64,000 nt of DNA, from NCBI RefSeq assembly GCF_002245625.1, contig NZ_NOIG01000001.1, forward strand, positions 62,001-126,000, read 5' to 3'. The position numbers and the translations under genes were made by a program. Below the pieces are notes generated by a model. That model was not told the origin of the DNA. It did not search any database and saw nothing but the letters and a program-made list of their open reading frames with translations. This document shows positions 35,040-44,158 of the stretch, one piece after another (position 1 is the first letter of the stretch; each line of letters opens with the position of its first letter). Origin of the DNA: Acidovorax kalamii (GTDB lineage: Bacteria > Pseudomonadota > Gammaproteobacteria > Burkholderiales > Burkholderiaceae_C).

Positions 35040-38000
35040 TCAGAAACTCGAATAGGGCTGGACGGGGCGCGGGCGGTTTTCCAGCGGCGCCAGCACCGGG
35101 TCAAAGCGATAACGGCCGTACACCATGAGGTTGGTGGGGGCGTAGTAGGCGGAGCGGTCCAGCTCCAGCTGGGCACCGAGCGAAAGATTGCGTGTGACCT
35201 GGTACTCCAGCACGCCCCGGAACGACCGGCCAACCCCCGAGCCTGAACTGCCTGGGTACACCGGGACATTGCCGCTTTCCGCCAGGCGCGCACGCGCCAG
35301 CGCCTGCAGTAGCGCGCTCTGCGGGAAGTAATCGCTGTCGGCGCTGCTGCTGCGCGATACCGATACCGAACCCCGCGCCAGCCAGGTGAGGGCCCCGTGG
35401 CGACCGCTCCATTCCACAGGCAGTGCAAGGGAAGCGTAGCTGCGTGGACTGTAGTAGCCACCGTGGCCAAAGCTGTACTCCGACAAGTCTTTGCTGTAGT
35501 GCCAGGCGGAAAACGCCACGCCCATGTTGACCACGCTGTGGCTGCTGCGCCAGACGTCGCGGTCCACAGCCACGCGCAGTTGGGCGCGGGTGTTGTTTTC
35601 CACGTTCTTGCCGGTCAGGGCTGCGAGATTCAGGCTCACCGAGCCGCTGTAGGGGCCGAAGTCGGTGGACAGGCGCGCCGCAGCGCCGGTGGCCACCACG
35701 CCACCCCAGGTCTCGCCGGAGACGGGATCGCGGGCACCAGCATAGGACAGCAGGCTGCCTGTGATGGGGCGACGGAAAGCTTCGAGCTTGTAGCCGTAGC
35801 GGCCCAGGGTGCCGGTTTTGGCCAGCCCCCCCACCACGTTGGTCACCGGGAAGCCCACGCCGCTGGCTCCAATGTCCCATTGGATGTCGTCGCCCACAAA
35901 ACCGAAGCCCAGGTTGGTGCCTGCGCCACGCTGGCGGCGGGAGGTCAGGGGCGAGCCTGGGGGCAGGGCGGCCATCTGGCCAAAGTCCAGCAGGTCCGAG
36001 CCATCGGCAGGCAAGTCCCCTGCGTTGAGCTTGACCCGGTCCACATGCAGAAAATAGTGCCCGTCGTAGCCGCGTGGCATCCAGGCGACGAGGGGGCGCT
36101 CCCAGCCGCGCAGGCTGGAGATTCCCTCGGTGGAATTCTTGCGCAGCCTGGTGTGCGCGGCCTCGATCCAGACCTGTCGCCGGGCTTCGATGGCGTCGAT
36201 CTCGCCCTGGATCTTGGCCACCACGATCGGATCCACGGGCAAAGACAGCGCGTAGCTCTTTTGCAGCGCCAGCGGGGGCTCTGCATCCATCGCCTCGGTC
36301 GGGATCGGTTCAGCTGTCGCTGCGGCGCCGCCACGCGTCTCCAGCATCAGGGCGCTGCGGAAAAACACCAGCGCCTGCGCATAGTTGCGGTTGGCGCGCT
36401 CCAGCCGCGCGGCGTGCAGCAGGACGTCGCTGTCCTGGGGGAAAGCCTGCAGCAATCGCGTGGAAAGGGCCCGGGCTTCCTCCATGCGGCCGGCGCGTTG
36501 CCAGATGCGCAGCAGCGCCAACTGCTGTCCGGCGTCGTTCGGGGGCAGATGGTCTTGCAGCCACAGGGCGTGTTCGGTGGCGCCCCTTGCATCGCCCAGC
36601 CGCGATAGCGCATCCGCCAGGGCCATGCGCAGGTCCAGGCCGTCGGGCTGCGCTTTGACCAGTGGTGCAAGCAGCTGGGCTGCGTCGGCATACTCGCCTG
36701 CCGCCATCAACAGGCGGGCCTGCGTTTGCGCACGCTGTTGGACCGCTTCGGGAGAAGCTGCCGGGGCTGGCAGCTGCAGTGGCTGGCGTGCCATGCGCAC
36801 GGCTTCGGTCAGGTTACCGGCCTGGCGCTGCTGTTCGATGAGCCGCTCGCGGTGGGCGGTGTAGAGGGCTACGAGGCGCGCTTCTTGCTCGACGCTCCAG
36901 CCCGGTGATTGCAACAGGCGAGGCAGGTGTTCGGCCAGTGCGGCATCGTCCTGTGCGCGGTTGAGCAACTGGGCATGGTCGAGCTGCGTCTGTGGCTCCA
37001 TGCGGGGCGTGCGCGCCGCCAACCGGTTGAACACTGCCACGCCTTGCAGGGGCTGTGCCCGGCGGAACCAGGCATTGGCCACGGCGTAGAGCAACTCGGC
37101 ATCGTTGCCTGCGGTCTGCTCGGCCCGGGCAAGCAGTGCATGCGCTTCGGCGGGCTGGCGGCTGGCGGCTGCCTGCGCCACCAGCGCATTGACGGTGGAG
37201 CGTTGGCTCAGAGCCTGCATCGATTCGGTGCGCTCGCCGGATGGAATCTGCGCCAGATCGGCCAGCGCCCCCTGGTCGTCATCCACCGCAGAGCGGATCA
37301 GCGCCCGCGCGTACAGCATGGCGCTGCTGGCCACTCCCGGTGGGTTGGCTGTGGCGCGTGCCATGCCTTCGTCCATGACATTGAGTGCTTCCTTGGGCAG
37401 GTTCAGCCGCAGGTACAACCGTGCCAGGCGATGTCGCACCCAGGCGTCGCCCGGCGCCAGCACCACGGCAGATTCAAGGGCGCGCAATGCGGCACTGAGG
37501 CGCTGCGCCTGCAGGTGCTCTTCGGCCTGGGCGACCAAGATGTCGGCCTGCGTGCCTGCGAGCTTTGCGCCCAGGACAGCGTCGCGGGTGGCGGCTTCGG
37601 CCAGCAAGGCCAGCGCCTTGTCTGAGCGCTGTGTGCGGGCATACAACCCGGCCAGCCCCTTGACGGCAGCGCTGCTGTTGGCCTCATGCCGCAGCGCGTC
37701 CAGATACAGGTTTTCGGCCAGCGCGTGGTCTCCCTGCAGGTCGCGGATGCTGGCCAGTGTGGTCAGCGCCTCTGTGTTGCCGGGTTGCAGGGCCAGCGCC
37801 CGCTCGGCCAGGCTAGCGGCCGTAGACAGTTCGTTCTTCTCGATGGCCCGGTCTGCCTGTCGCAGAAAGCCCCAGAACCGGGCCGTCTCCTGCAGTTCTT
37901 TCCATTTGCCCTGGCGGGTCAGCGCATAGGCCTGGCCAAACAGCTCCTGGGCCTGGGCGTGTTCACCCTGGCGCAGACGGATGAGCCCGAGGTTGCCCAG

Positions 38001-38960
38001 GCTGTCACCGTCGCTGGGGCGCAAGGCCAGTGCAGCCTGGAGCTGTTCTTCGGCCAGTTCGGTGTTGCCCTGGTCCAGGGCTGCCCGTGCGGCATTGCGC
38101 GCCAGGTTGGCGGGGTCGCGGGCTGCCCGTGCGGCGCGCTCCACGGCCTGTTGCATGGCGGCCAGGCGATCTTCCATGGCCTGGTCGCCGGGGTAGCGCT
38201 GCAGAAAGGCACGCACGCGGGGCAGGTTGGCGGAGGTGTTGGCCAGCCGGTCCATGGCACGGCGCCACAGGTCCTGCAATTGTTGGGCGTTGACATCGGG
38301 TTGCTTGGCCAGCGATTCGATTTCCTGCACCACGGTAGTGGGGTTCTCGCCCTGGTACATGCGCATTTCGAGCTGCGCCAGGCGATAGCGCGATTCACCG
38401 GTCTCCTGGTACAGCTTGCCCAGCTGGCGCAGGGAGTCGGCATTGCGCTTGGTGCTGGAGCCGAGGATCTGGTGGTATTCCAGCGCCAGTCCACCCAAGG
38501 TAGGGGGGCCTTGCGGGAACAGCTCGCGCGCCAGGTCGGCGGCCTCGGCCTTGCGGCCTGCACGCGCCATGAGCCGCATTTGCGAGAGTTTTTCACGTTC
38601 GCTGCCATAGACCCGCACCAGGGTCTCCAGCTCCTGAGTCACCGCGTGGCCAGGGTGGCGGCTGCGCAGGGTGTCGAGGATGCGCTTGGCTTCATCCATT
38701 TTTTTCTCGCGCAGCGCCAGGTCGCCGAGCGTGCCCAGTCCCTGCGGCGAATAGGGGTCCATGGCCAGGACCTTGTCCACCAGCTGGCGCGCCATGTCAG
38801 GGCGGTTCTTGGAGGCCCACATGCGGGCACCGCTGAGCAGCTCGGCCTCGACGGCCGACGGCGTGCTGGCGTGCACGCCCTGGACTGGGGGCAGGCAGGC
38901 TGCGGCCAGCAGGGTGATGGAAGGCAGCCAATGGCGGGGGCGGCGGGGGGCTCGGGTCAC
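35040..38960 (-). CDS. bcsC: Cellulose synthase outer-membrane protein BcsC
   Basis: About 1306 residues, in the usual range for BcsC. A signal peptide (WLPSITLLAAACLPPVQGVHA) is followed by a long array of TPR repeats, which guide the glucan through the periplasm, and a C-terminal BCSC_C beta-barrel domain with GHYFLHVDRVKLNAGDLP and a terminal strand. A GTG at 38960 overlaps the bcsZ stop (GTGA); another GTG at 38969 is also possible. It forms the exit pore of the complex. Confidence 0.93.
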   Translation of the reverse strand: MTRAPRRPRHWLPSITLLAAACLPPVQGVHASTPSAVEAELLSGARMWASKNRPDMARQLVDKVLAMDPYSPQGLGTLGDLALREKKMDEAKRILDTLRSRHPGHAVTQELETLVRVYGSEREKLSQMRLMARAGRKAEAADLARELFPQGPPTLGGLALEYHQILGSSTKRNADSLRQLGKLYQETGESRYRLAQLEMRMYQGENPTTVVQEIESLAKQPDVNAQQLQDLWRRAMDRLANTSANLPRVRAFLQRYPGDQAMEDRLAAMQQAVERAARAARDPANLARNAARAALDQGNTELAEEQLQAALALRPSDGDSLGNLGLIRLRQGEHAQAQELFGQAYALTRQGKWKELQETARFWGFLRQADRAIEKNELSTAASLAERALALQPGNTEALTTLASIRDLQGDHALAENLYLDALRHEANSSAAVKGLAGLYARTQRSDKALALLAEAATRDAVLGAKLAGTQADILVAQAEEHLQAQRLSAALRALESAVVLAPGDAWVRHRLARLYLRLNLPKEALNVMDEGMARATANPPGVASSAMLYARALIRSAVDDDQGALADLAQIPSGERTESMQALSQRSTVNALVAQAAASRQPAEAHALLARAEQTAGNDAELLYAVANAWFRRAQPLQGVAVFNRLAARTPRMEPQTQLDHAQLLNRAQDDAALAEHLPRLLQSPGWSVEQEARLVALYTAHRERLIEQQRQAGNLTEAVRMARQPLQLPAPAASPEAVQQRAQTQARLLMAAGEYADAAQLLAPLVKAQPDGLDLRMALADALSRLGDARGATEHALWLQDHLPPNDAGQQLALLRIWQRAGRMEEARALSTRLLQAFPQDSDVLLHAARLERANRNYAQALVFFRSALMLETRGGAAATAEPIPTEAMDAEPPLALQKSYALSLPVDPIVVAKIQGEIDAIEARRQVWIEAAHTRLRKNSTEGISSLRGWERPLVAWMPRGYDGHYFLHVDRVKLNAGDLPADGSDLLDFGQMAALPPGSPLTSRRQRGAGTNLGFGFVGDDIQWDIGASGVGFPVTNVVGGLAKTGTLGRYGYKLEAFRRPITGSLLSYAGARDPVSGETWGGVVATGAAARLSTDFGPYSGSVSLNLAALTGKNVENNTRAQLRVAVDRDVWRSSHSVVNMGVAFSAWHYSKDLSEYSFGHGGYYSPRSYASLALPVEWSGRHGALTWLARGSVSVSRSSSADSDYFPQSALLQALARARLAESGNVPVYPGSSGSGVGRSFRGVLEYQVTRNLSLGAQLELDRSAYYAPTNLMVYGRYRFDPVLAPLENRPRPVQPYSSF

Positions 38961-40114
38961 GGTTTCCACCGCGCCAGGAGCTGGCCCGTTGCTGTGAAGC
39001 GGTACTGCCCCTCGAATGCACCCTGGCCAAACAGGGCCAGCACCTGCTCATAGTAGGCCTTGGGCCGCAGGGGGCGTGCCTCCAGGCGCATGCGCTGCGA
39101 CTGCAGTGCCTTGTCGTCCCCCATGGCACGCAGAAAGGGCAGTATCGCGGCCGAAAAGCCCGAGGGCGCAGGGCCCGAGGCCTGCCCAGTCAGGATGTCG
39201 ATGGATTCGGGCGGATAGCCCTGCTCGCGCACATAGCGGGCCATGGGCGCCAGGGTGTCGAGCAGCGCTTTGCGCCCGGGCGCGTCGGCATGCATCACAC
39301 CGGCCCACAGGTAGACACGGATGGCGTTGTAGGTGCCCTGGCCTTTTTCCTTGCCTTCTGTATCGACCAGAAAGCCCTGTTTGGCGTCGTACACCGTCCA
39401 GTCGGGGGTAAAGCCCTTAGGCGATGCGCCACGGATGACTTTGAGCGAGCTGTCCACCAGCTTTTTCCATTGCGGGTCGTAGTCACTGGCGGCCAGCCAG
39501 TGCATCAGGTGCATGGGCATGTAGCTGGGGTTCAGGCGCCAGCGGCCGTTGGGCTGCACGAACCCCTTGGGCGCGGGCAGCAGTGTGGGGCCCAGGCCCG
39601 GGATGTCGGCGGTTTCCTCCCGCAGCACACGTGCGGCCAGCAGGGCCGAAAGGGCGCGGTAGCTGCGCTCGTTCCACAGCCGGCCGGCCTCGCCCAGCGC
39701 ATAGGCAATCCACAGGTCGGCATCCGATGCGGCGTTGCTGTCGATCACACCCCATGTGCCGTCGGGGCGGCGGCCCCAGAGCCATGCAGGCAGGCGCGCG
39801 GTCATGTCGCCTTCGCAGAGGTTGTTCTCGGTCCAGCGCAACAGCTTTTCGAACATGGGCCGATCGTTTGCCACCAGTGCAAAGAAAAGTGCGTAGGACT
39901 GGCCTTCGGAATAGGTCTGGCCACCCCCATCATCGTCAGAGACCACACGGCCACCTTCGTTGATGAATTGGGCTTTGAAAGCGTCCCAGGCGGGCCAGGC
40001 GGTGCGGCCCCCGCCCGCTGCGGTTGACTGGGCCTGGGCCCCCGGGAAGCAGGCCAGCAGGGCGGCACTGGCGCAGGTCTGCAAGGCGGCGCGGCGATGA
40101 ACGGGCTTAGTCAT
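38957..40114 (-). CDS. bcsZ: Periplasmic endo-1,4-beta-glucanase BcsZ (GH8)
   Basis: A 385-residue glycoside hydrolase family 8 enzyme with a signal peptide (TCASAALLACFPGAQAQ). The catalytic acid lies in TYSEGQSYAL (Glu70), and the substrate-cleft segments WLWGRRPDGTWGVIDSNAASDADLWIAYAL are intact. BcsZ trims or clears cellulose chains in the periplasm and is required for good export. It overlaps bcsB by 8 nt and bcsC by 4 nt. Confidence 0.95.
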   Translation of the reverse strand: MTKPVHRRAALQTCASAALLACFPGAQAQSTAAGGGRTAWPAWDAFKAQFINEGGRVVSDDDGGGQTYSEGQSYALFFALVANDRPMFEKLLRWTENNLCEGDMTARLPAWLWGRRPDGTWGVIDSNAASDADLWIAYALGEAGRLWNERSYRALSALLAARVLREETADIPGLGPTLLPAPKGFVQPNGRWRLNPSYMPMHLMHWLAASDYDPQWKKLVDSSLKVIRGASPKGFTPDWTVYDAKQGFLVDTEGKEKGQGTYNAIRVYLWAGVMHADAPGRKALLDTLAPMARYVREQGYPPESIDILTGQASGPAPSGFSAAILPFLRAMGDDKALQSQRMRLEARPLRPKAYYEQVLALFGQGAFEGQYRFTATGQLLARWKP

Positions 40115-42497
40115 GGTGTGCAGCCAGTCGGCGCCGCGCCATGCTGCGCAGCGCTGCGTAGACGATGAAAGTCAGCAGCAGGCCAGTGCCAATGCCCACG
40201 AGGGCCAGCAGCAGCGGATGGCTGTGCATGTGGAACCACAGGCGCTGCCACCAGGGCAGGTCACCTACGTAGTACACCGGCTTGATGCGGAAGCTTTCGA
40301 TGGCGTCGCCGCGCATCAGTCCCAGGTCGCCACGCAGGCTCTTGATTTTGCCCGCGTCGTTCAGGCCCTGGCTCAGCAGGGACATGGCATCCTTGTCGGT
40401 GGCGGTGAGGGCCACCACGCTGCGCCCGCTGCTCAGGGGCGATTCGAAGCCCGTCACGGCTGCCAGCGGGCCTTTGCCCTGCAACACGGCCTGGCCCCCC
40501 GAGGCCGACAGGCGCTGGTGGGGCTCCAGGTTGAAAAGATCGAAGAAAGAACCCATCGCGCGCTCCAGCGGTTGCACCGAACGTGCGCCCGCTGCCAGCA
40601 GGGCTGGCAGGTGGCTCTTCCATTTTTCAAGCAGGCCGTCGCTGTCACCCTGGGAAATGACCAGGATGTCTGTGTCGGCCGCCTTGTCGGCCTCGGCCGC
40701 GCTGATCAGCCTGAAGCGCGTACCGGGATAGCCGGTGGACGCGCTCATGCGGCCCACGGCCGTGAGAAACACTTCCACGTCGGATGGCGTCGGCCGGTTC
40801 GGCAGGATGATGGACGTCTGCGCCAGATCGGGCACCCGCGTGAACGGGAAACCGCTGTTGGCATAGGCCGCCAGATTGGGCATGGCCAGGTAGTGGCGGA
40901 AAGCCGTGAGGTCGATGGTGGAATGCGGGTCGATGGCTGCGAACAACTCGGTGGGCGGTGCCGAGCGACAGCGGCCAAGATCGTTGGGAGGGATCTGGAA
41001 GGCAAACTGCAGCTGGTTGTCGCCACCGATCATGAAGGCCGGGATCTTCAGGTCCGAACGGGTCTGGGCACTGCCATCGTCGAACAGCGGCAGCATGATG
41101 GTGCTCTTGCCACTGGTGCGGTCTTCGCGCGACTGCAGCGGGTAGGACTGGATGAACTGGTTGTTGATCGAGATATTGAGCGCCCCATGGTCCGAGACAC
41201 TGTTGGGCGTGTAGCGGTAGGTCAGGTCCAGCGGCACACCCTTGGCGTTCCAGGTGAACAGGTCAGGCGCCATGCGGGTGTAGACGTTCACCGTGTCGTT
41301 GAGCACCGCGCCGCGCAGCTGAAGCTCCGAAGCGCTGGACACCAGTTCTGCCAGCTTCACAGGCCGTTGGGTCGTGATCCACCGGGGTGCGTCGTACGGC
41401 TTGGCCAGGGCCGGGTACTCCAGCGACTTGACGGTGATGCTCTGCCCCGAGAGCGCGGCCTTGCCCAGGGCCAGCGCGTCGGCCGCCATCTGCAGCTGCG
41501 CATCGTCCTTGCCCAGCACCAGCAGCAGCTTGGCGCCGGGCATGTCGGGGTGTGGCACGACGGACAGCGTGGGTTCTTCCACCGCTGGAAGGGTCTGCAG
41601 GAAGGCGGGGCGGTTGTTGTTGGTGGCCAGCACCACGGCGTGCTGGCGGGGCAGCTGGTTTTCAAACACCGGAAACTGGTTGCCACGGTAGCCTGCCAGC
41701 ATGCCGATCCAGCTTGCGACGGAGCCCGACGCCTTGAGTGTGCCCATGCTGGGCTTGTCGCCGTACACAAAAGGCAGGTTGACGGGCCGGTTGTCACGTG
41801 GGTCGAAGAACGGTGCGGGCAGCAGGGCCAGATCGTCGCGCAGCGGGATCTGGCGCAGCGAGAGTTCGAGCTGGCTTTCGTTGCTGATGGTGGCCCACAA
41901 GCTCGAATGGTTGGGCGTTTCGCATTCCATCGTGTAGTGGCCGATGAACTGGAAGCGGAAACGGTTGTAGTCGGTGAAGTAGCGTGGGTCGATGTTGAGT
42001 TCGACGGTCTGTGGTGTGCCCAGACGCTCTTTGTCGAGGACAAGGGTTTGCAGCGTTTCGTCGTTGAGCATCACCTTGAGGTGCGACAGCACCGGGATCA
42101 AGGCCGGCGACAGCGTGAAGGTCAGGCGCAGCCGGGCCGATTCCACCGCTTCGTCGCGCCGCACGCCCACGCCCACGCTGGCCTCGCTCTCCACGCCGCG
42201 CAGGGCGATGGGGCGCGCCACGCCAAGATCCTTGAGGCTGACCCTCCACTGCCGGGAGGGCAGTGGCGAGGGCGTTGCCACTGTTGCATGGGCTGCACTG
42301 GCTCCTGTGTCTGCGGGTGCCACCTTGCTGCGCACCACATCGCGTTCTGCCCTGGCCTGGTTGCGATCCTTGGCCCCGGCGTCACGCGATTTGGAGGACT
42401 GTGCATTGGCAACAGGGTGGGGCAGCGAGATCAGGCCGACGGCGATGAGTGCGAGCAGGATGGAGGGCGCGCCGGTTTTTTGGGGGCTGGATGTCAC
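40107..42497 (-). CDS. bcsB: Cellulose synthase regulatory subunit BcsB
   Basis: A 796-residue periplasmic protein with a signal peptide (LLALIAVGLISLPHPVANA) and one C-terminal membrane anchor (LLLALVGIGTGLLLTFIVYAAL) that activates BcsA. Carbohydrate-binding and flavodoxin-like domains alternate: MECETPNHSSLW, PSVSDHGALNISINNQF-type segments and QIPPNDLGRCRSAP match BcsB. A GTG at 42497 is the start. It is the first gene of the operon, so the promoter should lie in the roughly 400-nt region upstream. Confidence 0.94.
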   Translation of the reverse strand: MTSSPQKTGAPSILLALIAVGLISLPHPVANAQSSKSRDAGAKDRNQARAERDVVRSKVAPADTGASAAHATVATPSPLPSRQWRVSLKDLGVARPIALRGVESEASVGVGVRRDEAVESARLRLTFTLSPALIPVLSHLKVMLNDETLQTLVLDKERLGTPQTVELNIDPRYFTDYNRFRFQFIGHYTMECETPNHSSLWATISNESQLELSLRQIPLRDDLALLPAPFFDPRDNRPVNLPFVYGDKPSMGTLKASGSVASWIGMLAGYRGNQFPVFENQLPRQHAVVLATNNNRPAFLQTLPAVEEPTLSVVPHPDMPGAKLLLVLGKDDAQLQMAADALALGKAALSGQSITVKSLEYPALAKPYDAPRWITTQRPVKLAELVSSASELQLRGAVLNDTVNVYTRMAPDLFTWNAKGVPLDLTYRYTPNSVSDHGALNISINNQFIQSYPLQSREDRTSGKSTIMLPLFDDGSAQTRSDLKIPAFMIGGDNQLQFAFQIPPNDLGRCRSAPPTELFAAIDPHSTIDLTAFRHYLAMPNLAAYANSGFPFTRVPDLAQTSIILPNRPTPSDVEVFLTAVGRMSASTGYPGTRFRLISAAEADKAADTDILVISQGDSDGLLEKWKSHLPALLAAGARSVQPLERAMGSFFDLFNLEPHQRLSASGGQAVLQGKGPLAAVTGFESPLSSGRSVVALTATDKDAMSLLSQGLNDAGKIKSLRGDLGLMRGDAIESFRIKPVYYVGDLPWWQRLWFHMHSHPLLLALVGIGTGLLLTFIVYAALRSMARRRLAAHHD

Positions 42498-42907
42498 GGT
42501 GTTCTGGGTGTCTCGTTCCGGGTGAGGATGGCGTCGTGGGCTTACTTCACCGGTGTGTCATGTGTTTGACAAAGTGTAGCCACGCGTTTCGTCCGCAAAT
42601 GGTCGGGAGACATTTGTTTGCAATCGCCGCCAGGCCTGGTGGGAGCGTTCCTGCCATGGGTACGAGGCGGGTGTGCGTTTGGATTCATGGGTCAAAAAAT
42701 GGCCGCCAGAACCACGCGCCATCACACTGCCTCAGCCTTTGGCGGTGGCAATGTGGATCGTGGGATGGTGGCCGTCTGGGGAGATGCATTCGTTGCCGCC
42801 TGAGGAGGGCGGACACCAAGGCCGTGTGGCCCGGAGGTCAGAGCCTGCACCAGCAGGCTTCCGGGCGGTGCGCGCGTACTGGCTGCAAGAGTGGGGCAGT
42901 TGTTCTG
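42498..42907 (-). other. Upstream region of the bcs operon, no supported gene
   Basis: About 410 nt between bcsB and the tRNA-Lys terminator. Short reading frames here have no family features. On the minus strand a TACACT box lies near 42575 with a poor -35. An inverted repeat caaatg-9-catttg at 42596-42616 could be an operator for the bcs promoter; this is a guess. Confidence 0.35.
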
Positions 42908-42910
42908 AAA

Positions 42911-42950
42911 ACAAAAAAGCCTGCTACTTATAGGTAGCAGGCTTTTTGTG
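42911..42950. terminator. Bidirectional terminator next to tRNA-Lys
   Basis: A 9-bp stem gcctgctac/gtagcaggc is flanked by an A-run and a T-run, so it can serve either strand. On the minus strand it follows the tRNA gene directly. Confidence 0.85.
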
Positions 42951-42966
42951 CCTTGCGGCTTCGATT

Positions 42967-43042
42967 TGGTGGGTCCTGAGTGACTCGAACACTCGACCTA
43001 CGGATTAAGAGTCCGCTGCTCTACCAACTGAGCTAAGAACCC
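42967..43042 (-). tRNA. tRNA-Lys (anticodon CTT)
   Basis: A 76-nt tRNA with the CCA end encoded. The acceptor stem GGGTTCT/AGGACCC, the D arm AGCTCAGTTGGTAGAGC, the anticodon stem-loop GCGGA-CTCTTAA-TCCGT (anticodon CTT) and the T arm GAGTGTTCGAGTCACTC all fold. It reads the AAG codon. Confidence 0.96.
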
Positions 43043-43129
43043 AAATCTTTTTAAAATCTGTCTGCGTTGCTGCAGAGCCTCGAATTATGCACTAATTTTT
43101 TGGTTGTTAGCAAGTCGGGCCAAAAAACT

Positions 43130-44014
43130 TCACTGCATCGCGTTGCGGCTGGCCAGTTCCACAAAGAGGCCGCTGTGGTCCAGATCGCCCAGGCCATGCT
43201 CGACACCGTCGGCATACAGGGCCTCGAACAGTGCGGTGATGGGGGCATCGAAGCCTGTCTCACGGGCAGTGGCCATGGCGTTGCGCATGTCCTTGAGCTG
43301 CACGGCCATGCGGCCCCGGGGGGCGAAGTCGCGCTCCACCATGCGCTGGCCGTGCAACTGCAGGATGCGGCTGTCGGCAAAGCCGCCACTGATGGCCTCG
43401 CGGACCTTGGCCATATCGGCCCCACCCTTGGCCGCAAACAGCAGCGCCTCGGCCACGGCGCCAATCGTGATGCCCACGATCATCTGGTTGGCCAGTTTGG
43501 CGAGCTGTCCCGCACCATGGGGCCCCACATGGGTGGCGCGGCCCAGGGGGGTAAACACGGGCAGTGCGCGCTGAAAATCTTCGGGGCGGCCGCCGACCAT
43601 GATGGCCAGGGTGCCCGCTTCGGCACCCACGGTGCCGCCGGAGACTGGCGCGTCCAGGTGCGCCACGCCCAGCTCGCCCAGGCGCGCGGCATGGTCACGC
43701 GCTTCGCTGGGCTGGATGGAGGCCATGTCGATGAACAGGCTGCCTTTGCGCATGGCCCGGGCGGCGCCTTGGTCAAACAGTACATGGCCGACCACGGGGC
43801 CGTTTTCGAGCAGGCTGATCACGATGTCGGCGTCCTGCACGGCTTCTGCGGGCGTATTGTTCACGGTGACACCATACAGGGCCAGCGGCTCTGCCTTCGC
43901 ACGGGTGCGGTTCCAGGCCCGCACCGGGTGGCCCGCTTCGCTCAGGCGGCGGGCCATGGGCAGGCCCATCATGCCAATGCCGAGAACGGCGATGCGCAGG
44001 GGTGTAGTGGTCAT
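43130..44014 (-). CDS. NAD(P)-dependent beta-hydroxyacid dehydrogenase (tartronate semialdehyde reductase-like)
   Basis: A 294-residue member of the 3-hydroxyisobutyrate dehydrogenase family. It has the Rossmann motif VLGIGMMGLPMARRL, the substrate-binding LDAPVSGGTVGAEAGTL and the catalytic lysine in GAGQLAKLANQM at about residue 172. Close relatives reduce tartronate semialdehyde or act on succinate or glyoxylate semialdehydes; the exact substrate is not clear from sequence. The start at 44014 follows an aaagaag ribosome site. It is divergent from an alpha/beta hydrolase. Confidence 0.88.
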   Translation of the reverse strand: MTTTPLRIAVLGIGMMGLPMARRLSEAGHPVRAWNRTRAKAEPLALYGVTVNNTPAEAVQDADIVISLLENGPVVGHVLFDQGAARAMRKGSLFIDMASIQPSEARDHAARLGELGVAHLDAPVSGGTVGAEAGTLAIMVGGRPEDFQRALPVFTPLGRATHVGPHGAGQLAKLANQMIVGITIGAVAEALLFAAKGGADMAKVREAISGGFADSRILQLHGQRMVERDFAPRGRMAVQLKDMRNAMATARETGFDAPITALFEALYADGVEHGLGDLDHSGLFVELASRNAMQ

Positions 44015-44158
44015 GGCGTACTTCTTTTTGCTGAGATGAAAGGCTGTCTCTGCTGCCATCATGTGCCTTTTTGGTGCACCAGCCTGTCACGGAGCTTGCA
44101 GCTTGGAGCGAATGGAAAGATGATGCCCGAAGCTGTTTTGCCCAAGGAGACATCGCCC

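Noticed and set aside
40113-42569. 818-codon frame antisense to bcsB
   Set aside because: Shadow frame; bcsB has a signal peptide, domains and anchor on the minus strand.
42449-42937. 162-codon plus-strand frame in the bcs upstream region
   Set aside because: It runs from inside bcsB into a terminator, has Cys/Arg-rich random-looking translation and no ribosome site.
43067-44158. N-terminal extension of the alpha/beta hydrolase frame
   Set aside because: The extension is antisense to the dehydrogenase gene; the ribosome site before 44159 and the hydrolase fold fix the start there.
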